Positions 62,025 to 64,000 of a stretch of DNA of 64,000 nt are shown here, piece by piece. The position numbers were made by a program, and so were the translations under genes. Below the pieces are notes generated by a model. It was not told the DNA's origin, ran no database searches, and saw only the letters and a program-made list of their open reading frames with translations. Location: the NCBI GenBank assembly GCA_001045525.1, contig LDWW01000003.1:124001-188000 (forward strand), written 5' to 3'. The stretch comes from Chitinispirillum alkaliphilum (lineage in GTDB: Bacteria; Fibrobacterota; Chitinivibrionia; Chitinivibrionales; Chitinispirillaceae). Each line of letters starts with the position of its first letter. Within the stretch, counting starts at the first letter, position 1.

Positions 62025-64000
62025 CTACTCTAGCTGTTGAATTCTCATTCTGATTAAGGGCGTAAGCGGTGGGGGGACGCTGAAATTCCTCAGCCCAAAA
62101 CGCAGGAGCTTTAATAGAAGCCTGCTGTCTCCAGCTGATTCTCCACATAAAACGCAATCCACAGAGCGCTGAGAACATTTCCTTATTACTCTGGCTATCA
62201 AAGGCAAACTCAAACTGAGACCCTGTGAATAGTAATTGCTCACCGCATAACTTTCACGGTCTGCTGCAGCAAGATACTGAACCAGATCATTTGTTCCGAT
62301 ATTTACGAAATCGCTCTCCCTTAGAATTCTGTTAATATCCAAAACTGCTGCCGGAGTCTCAATCATCGCACCCAACGGGAGTGAATAATTTCCATAACCA
62401 AGTTTTTGCTTCTCCTCATTAATTATGTAACGAACCCATTTCATATCATCGGCCACTGTAACCATGGGAACCAGAAGCCGGATATTGAACTGTTTGGAGA
62501 GGCGAATGCATGCTCTTATCTGGGAACGAAGGATTTGCTGATGCCGAAACAGAAAACGAATACCCCGCAAACCAAGAAGTGAACAGTACTCCTGGTCCCG
62601 GGGCATGTAAGGCAGGGTTTTGTCACCTCCGAAGTCTGCAAGTCTCAGTGTAACAGTTTGATTCTTAACAGGTTTAAGGTGATTGGTTAAGGTGGAGTAG
62701 AGCTGCTCTTCAGACGGCAACTCTTTAGCATGCATATAGAGAGGTTCTATTCTGAAAAGACCAATCCCTTCGGATCCAAAACTCAGGGCATCACTAATCT
62801 CCCTTTGTGTGGATACATTTGCAAAAACCCCGACGGTTTCATTTCTGAACTTGGTAGGGGTTTTTTGCGCTTTTCTAACCGTCTCAGATTTCCTTGATTC
62901 CCTTGCTTTGAACAGATCTGAAAAATGTGACAGTTCTGACTCCGTTGGGTTAATTATTACAGTTCCGGTTTCACCGTCAACTATTACATCACTGTTTTGC
63001 ACTACACCGCTCCCTACAAGGGAGATCTGAGAAATTGAGGGTATCTGCATTGCCCTGGCAAGAAGAGCTGAATGGGAATTGATCCCTCCCTCTTCGGTAA
63101 CTATGGCGTGGGGGCGGCAATGAGTAAAATGTATTGTATCACTGGGCAGTAATCTTTTGGTAACGACTACAGCTCCAGGGGGAAGGGTGGAGAGTACGTT
63201 GTCCTCCATTCCAATCATTTTTTTTAGAATGCGATTGCGGATGTCGGTAAGATCAAACCGTTTTTCTGCAAGTATGTCATTGTCCGATGAAAAAAACTCC
63301 TGCACAAGTTCAGAGAACACGCGGCTAACTACCTGCTCTCCGTTAATTCTCTGATTGATGAGCTCGTTTCGCAACCGGTTAATCAGAGAACAATCGTTCA
63401 ATATCAAAGTGAATACATCAAAGATAGCTGCATGCCTGGAATCTACTTCGGTTTTGACAATATTGCTCAGCCTCTCTATTTCTTCTTTTACACTCCTGAT
63501 AGCGTTTTCGAGGCGCCTGAGCTCGTGAGGGATATCTTTTTCTGAAAGACTCCTTTTTTCCAGCTCCCCACTCAGTATGTCTCTGTAATAATAAACTCTC
63601 CCTATCCCTATACCATCAACAAGAGGTATACCCCGGAAGATAACTCTTTTTTTGCAAATGGAGGAAGAAACCTCCGGTATCGGCTCGGTTGCATCTGATA
63701 TCGGTGAATTTTTGATAAATGGTGAGTATCGGATTGAACTGTTTACATTTTCTATTTGAGACTCGAAATAATCGACAGCCGCAGTTTTTAAACTGACCGG
63801 GCGCCCAAGAAAGGCTGAGAGCTGTTTTTGATGATTCTGTATATCCAGAGCTTCACTGTCTGTTGCGCTTCTCACATCCTGCTGGCTGAGATTTTCGCTG
63901 TGCTCTGAAACACTGTTCTCAATTTTTGAACACAGGTGGCTGTAATTGCTCTTTTCAGAAGAATGGGAATCTGAAAACGGCTTTTTTGCGAATTCCTCTT
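62025..64000 (-). CDS. PTS enzyme I-like phosphotransferase (5' end outside window)
   Basis: The frame stays open to the right edge, so the N terminus is missing; GTG 63875 is only one possible internal start. The core is enzyme I: FRGIPLVDGIGIGRVYYY, phospho-His in GGINSHSALLARA (His codon 63072-63074), GIGLFRIEPLYM, IETPAAVLDI, IGTNDLVQYLAAADRE and CGESAGD. It therefore should transfer phosphate from PEP. Ahead of the core are a serine/glutamate-rich linker and a short helical segment (LSAFLGRPVSLKTAAVDYF), perhaps the end of an extra domain. No HPr or EII gene is near, so a regulatory (nitrogen-PTS-like) role is possible. Confidence 0.88.
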   Translation of the reverse strand, partial: EEFAKKPFSDSHSSEKSNYSHLCSKIENSVSEHSENLSQQDVRSATDSEALDIQNHQKQLSAFLGRPVSLKTAAVDYFESQIENVNSSIRYSPFIKNSPISDATEPIPEVSSSICKKRVIFRGIPLVDGIGIGRVYYYRDILSGELEKRSLSEKDIPHELRRLENAIRSVKEEIERLSNIVKTEVDSRHAAIFDVFTLILNDCSLINRLRNELINQRINGEQVVSRVFSELVQEFFSSDNDILAEKRFDLTDIRNRILKKMIGMEDNVLSTLPPGAVVVTKRLLPSDTIHFTHCRPHAIVTEEGGINSHSALLARAMQIPSISQISLVGSGVVQNSDVIVDGETGTVIINPTESELSHFSDLFKARESRKSETVRKAQKTPTKFRNETVGVFANVSTQREISDALSFGSEGIGLFRIEPLYMHAKELPSEEQLYSTLTNHLKPVKNQTVTLRLADFGGDKTLPYMPRDQEYCSLLGLRGIRFLFRHQQILRSQIRACIRLSKQFNIRLLVPMVTVADDMKWVRYIINEEKQKLGYGNYSLPLGAMIETPAAVLDINRILRESDFVNIGTNDLVQYLAAADRESYAVSNYYSQGLSLSLPLIARVIRKCSQRSVDCVLCGESAGDSRLLLKLLRFGLRNFSVPPPLTPLIRMRIQQLE

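Overview
This is a bacterial chromosome window with moderate-to-low GC and no rRNA, tRNA, CRISPR array or intact insertion sequence that I can recognise. Gene content points to a Gram-negative member of the FCB group. The evidence is a TonB-dependent receptor with an N-terminal carboxypeptidase-regulatory-like domain, two large secreted proteins with C-terminal sorting-type domains, a PorV-like outer-membrane barrel, a Bat (VWA/TPR) locus and a Wza/Wzc exopolysaccharide locus. An NhaC-type Na+/H+ antiporter and the overall mix would suit Fibrobacterota (Chitinispirillum/Chitinivibrio-like), but that placement is inference from gene content only.

Layout. 0-5.6 kb (minus strand): an M16 peptidase pair (active plus inactive partner), an iron-type alcohol dehydrogenase and NhaC. 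6-11.3 kb (plus): a nitrilase-family amidase overlapping a PspC-domain gene, a PAS histidine kinase and a SWIM-SNF2 helicase. 11.4-17.5 kb: a membrane-anchored AraC regulator divergent from two big secreted proteins. 17.7-19.2 kb: glutathione peroxidase and a small proline-rich lipoprotein. 19.4-23.1 kb: an AT-rich accessory stretch of unrecognised genes, one with an effector-linker-like domain followed by small exported proteins. Two of these genes are visibly damaged, one by an in-frame TAG and one by a 9-T frameshift. 23.5-31 kb: TonB receptor, an ABC exporter with its DUF1854 partner, and SppA.

31-32.8 kb (minus): a CheY/CheX/HDOD signalling operon. 32.9-37.2 kb (minus): two UbiA prenyltransferases, a TPR protein, a 56-residue 2x[4Fe-4S] ferredoxin and a geranylgeranyl-reductase-family flavoprotein, tightly packed and probably one isoprenoid-modifying pathway. 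37.4-41.7 kb (plus): PorV-like barrel, REC-GAF-HD-GYP phosphodiesterase, PpiC isomerase. 41.7-51.6 kb (minus): two small unknown genes, a hybrid histidine kinase, and a Bat operon whose BatD and BatE are fused and which carries DUF445 at its head. 51.8-58.1 kb (minus, visibly GC-richer in its asnB-wzc-wza part): exopolysaccharide locus. 58.1-58.5 kb: a divergent regulatory region with a near-consensus sigma-54 promoter facing each way, one to wza and one to a small response regulator. 59-64 kb (minus): a glycosyltransferase-like protein that lacks its donor-binding domain, an alpha/beta hydrolase, and a PTS enzyme I-like protein that runs off the right edge.

The most promising material is: the paired sigma-54 promoters controlling the polysaccharide locus; the ferredoxin/GGR/double-UbiA cluster; the donor-domain-less glycosyltransferase; and the decaying island at 19-23 kb with its possible phase-variable poly-T tract.
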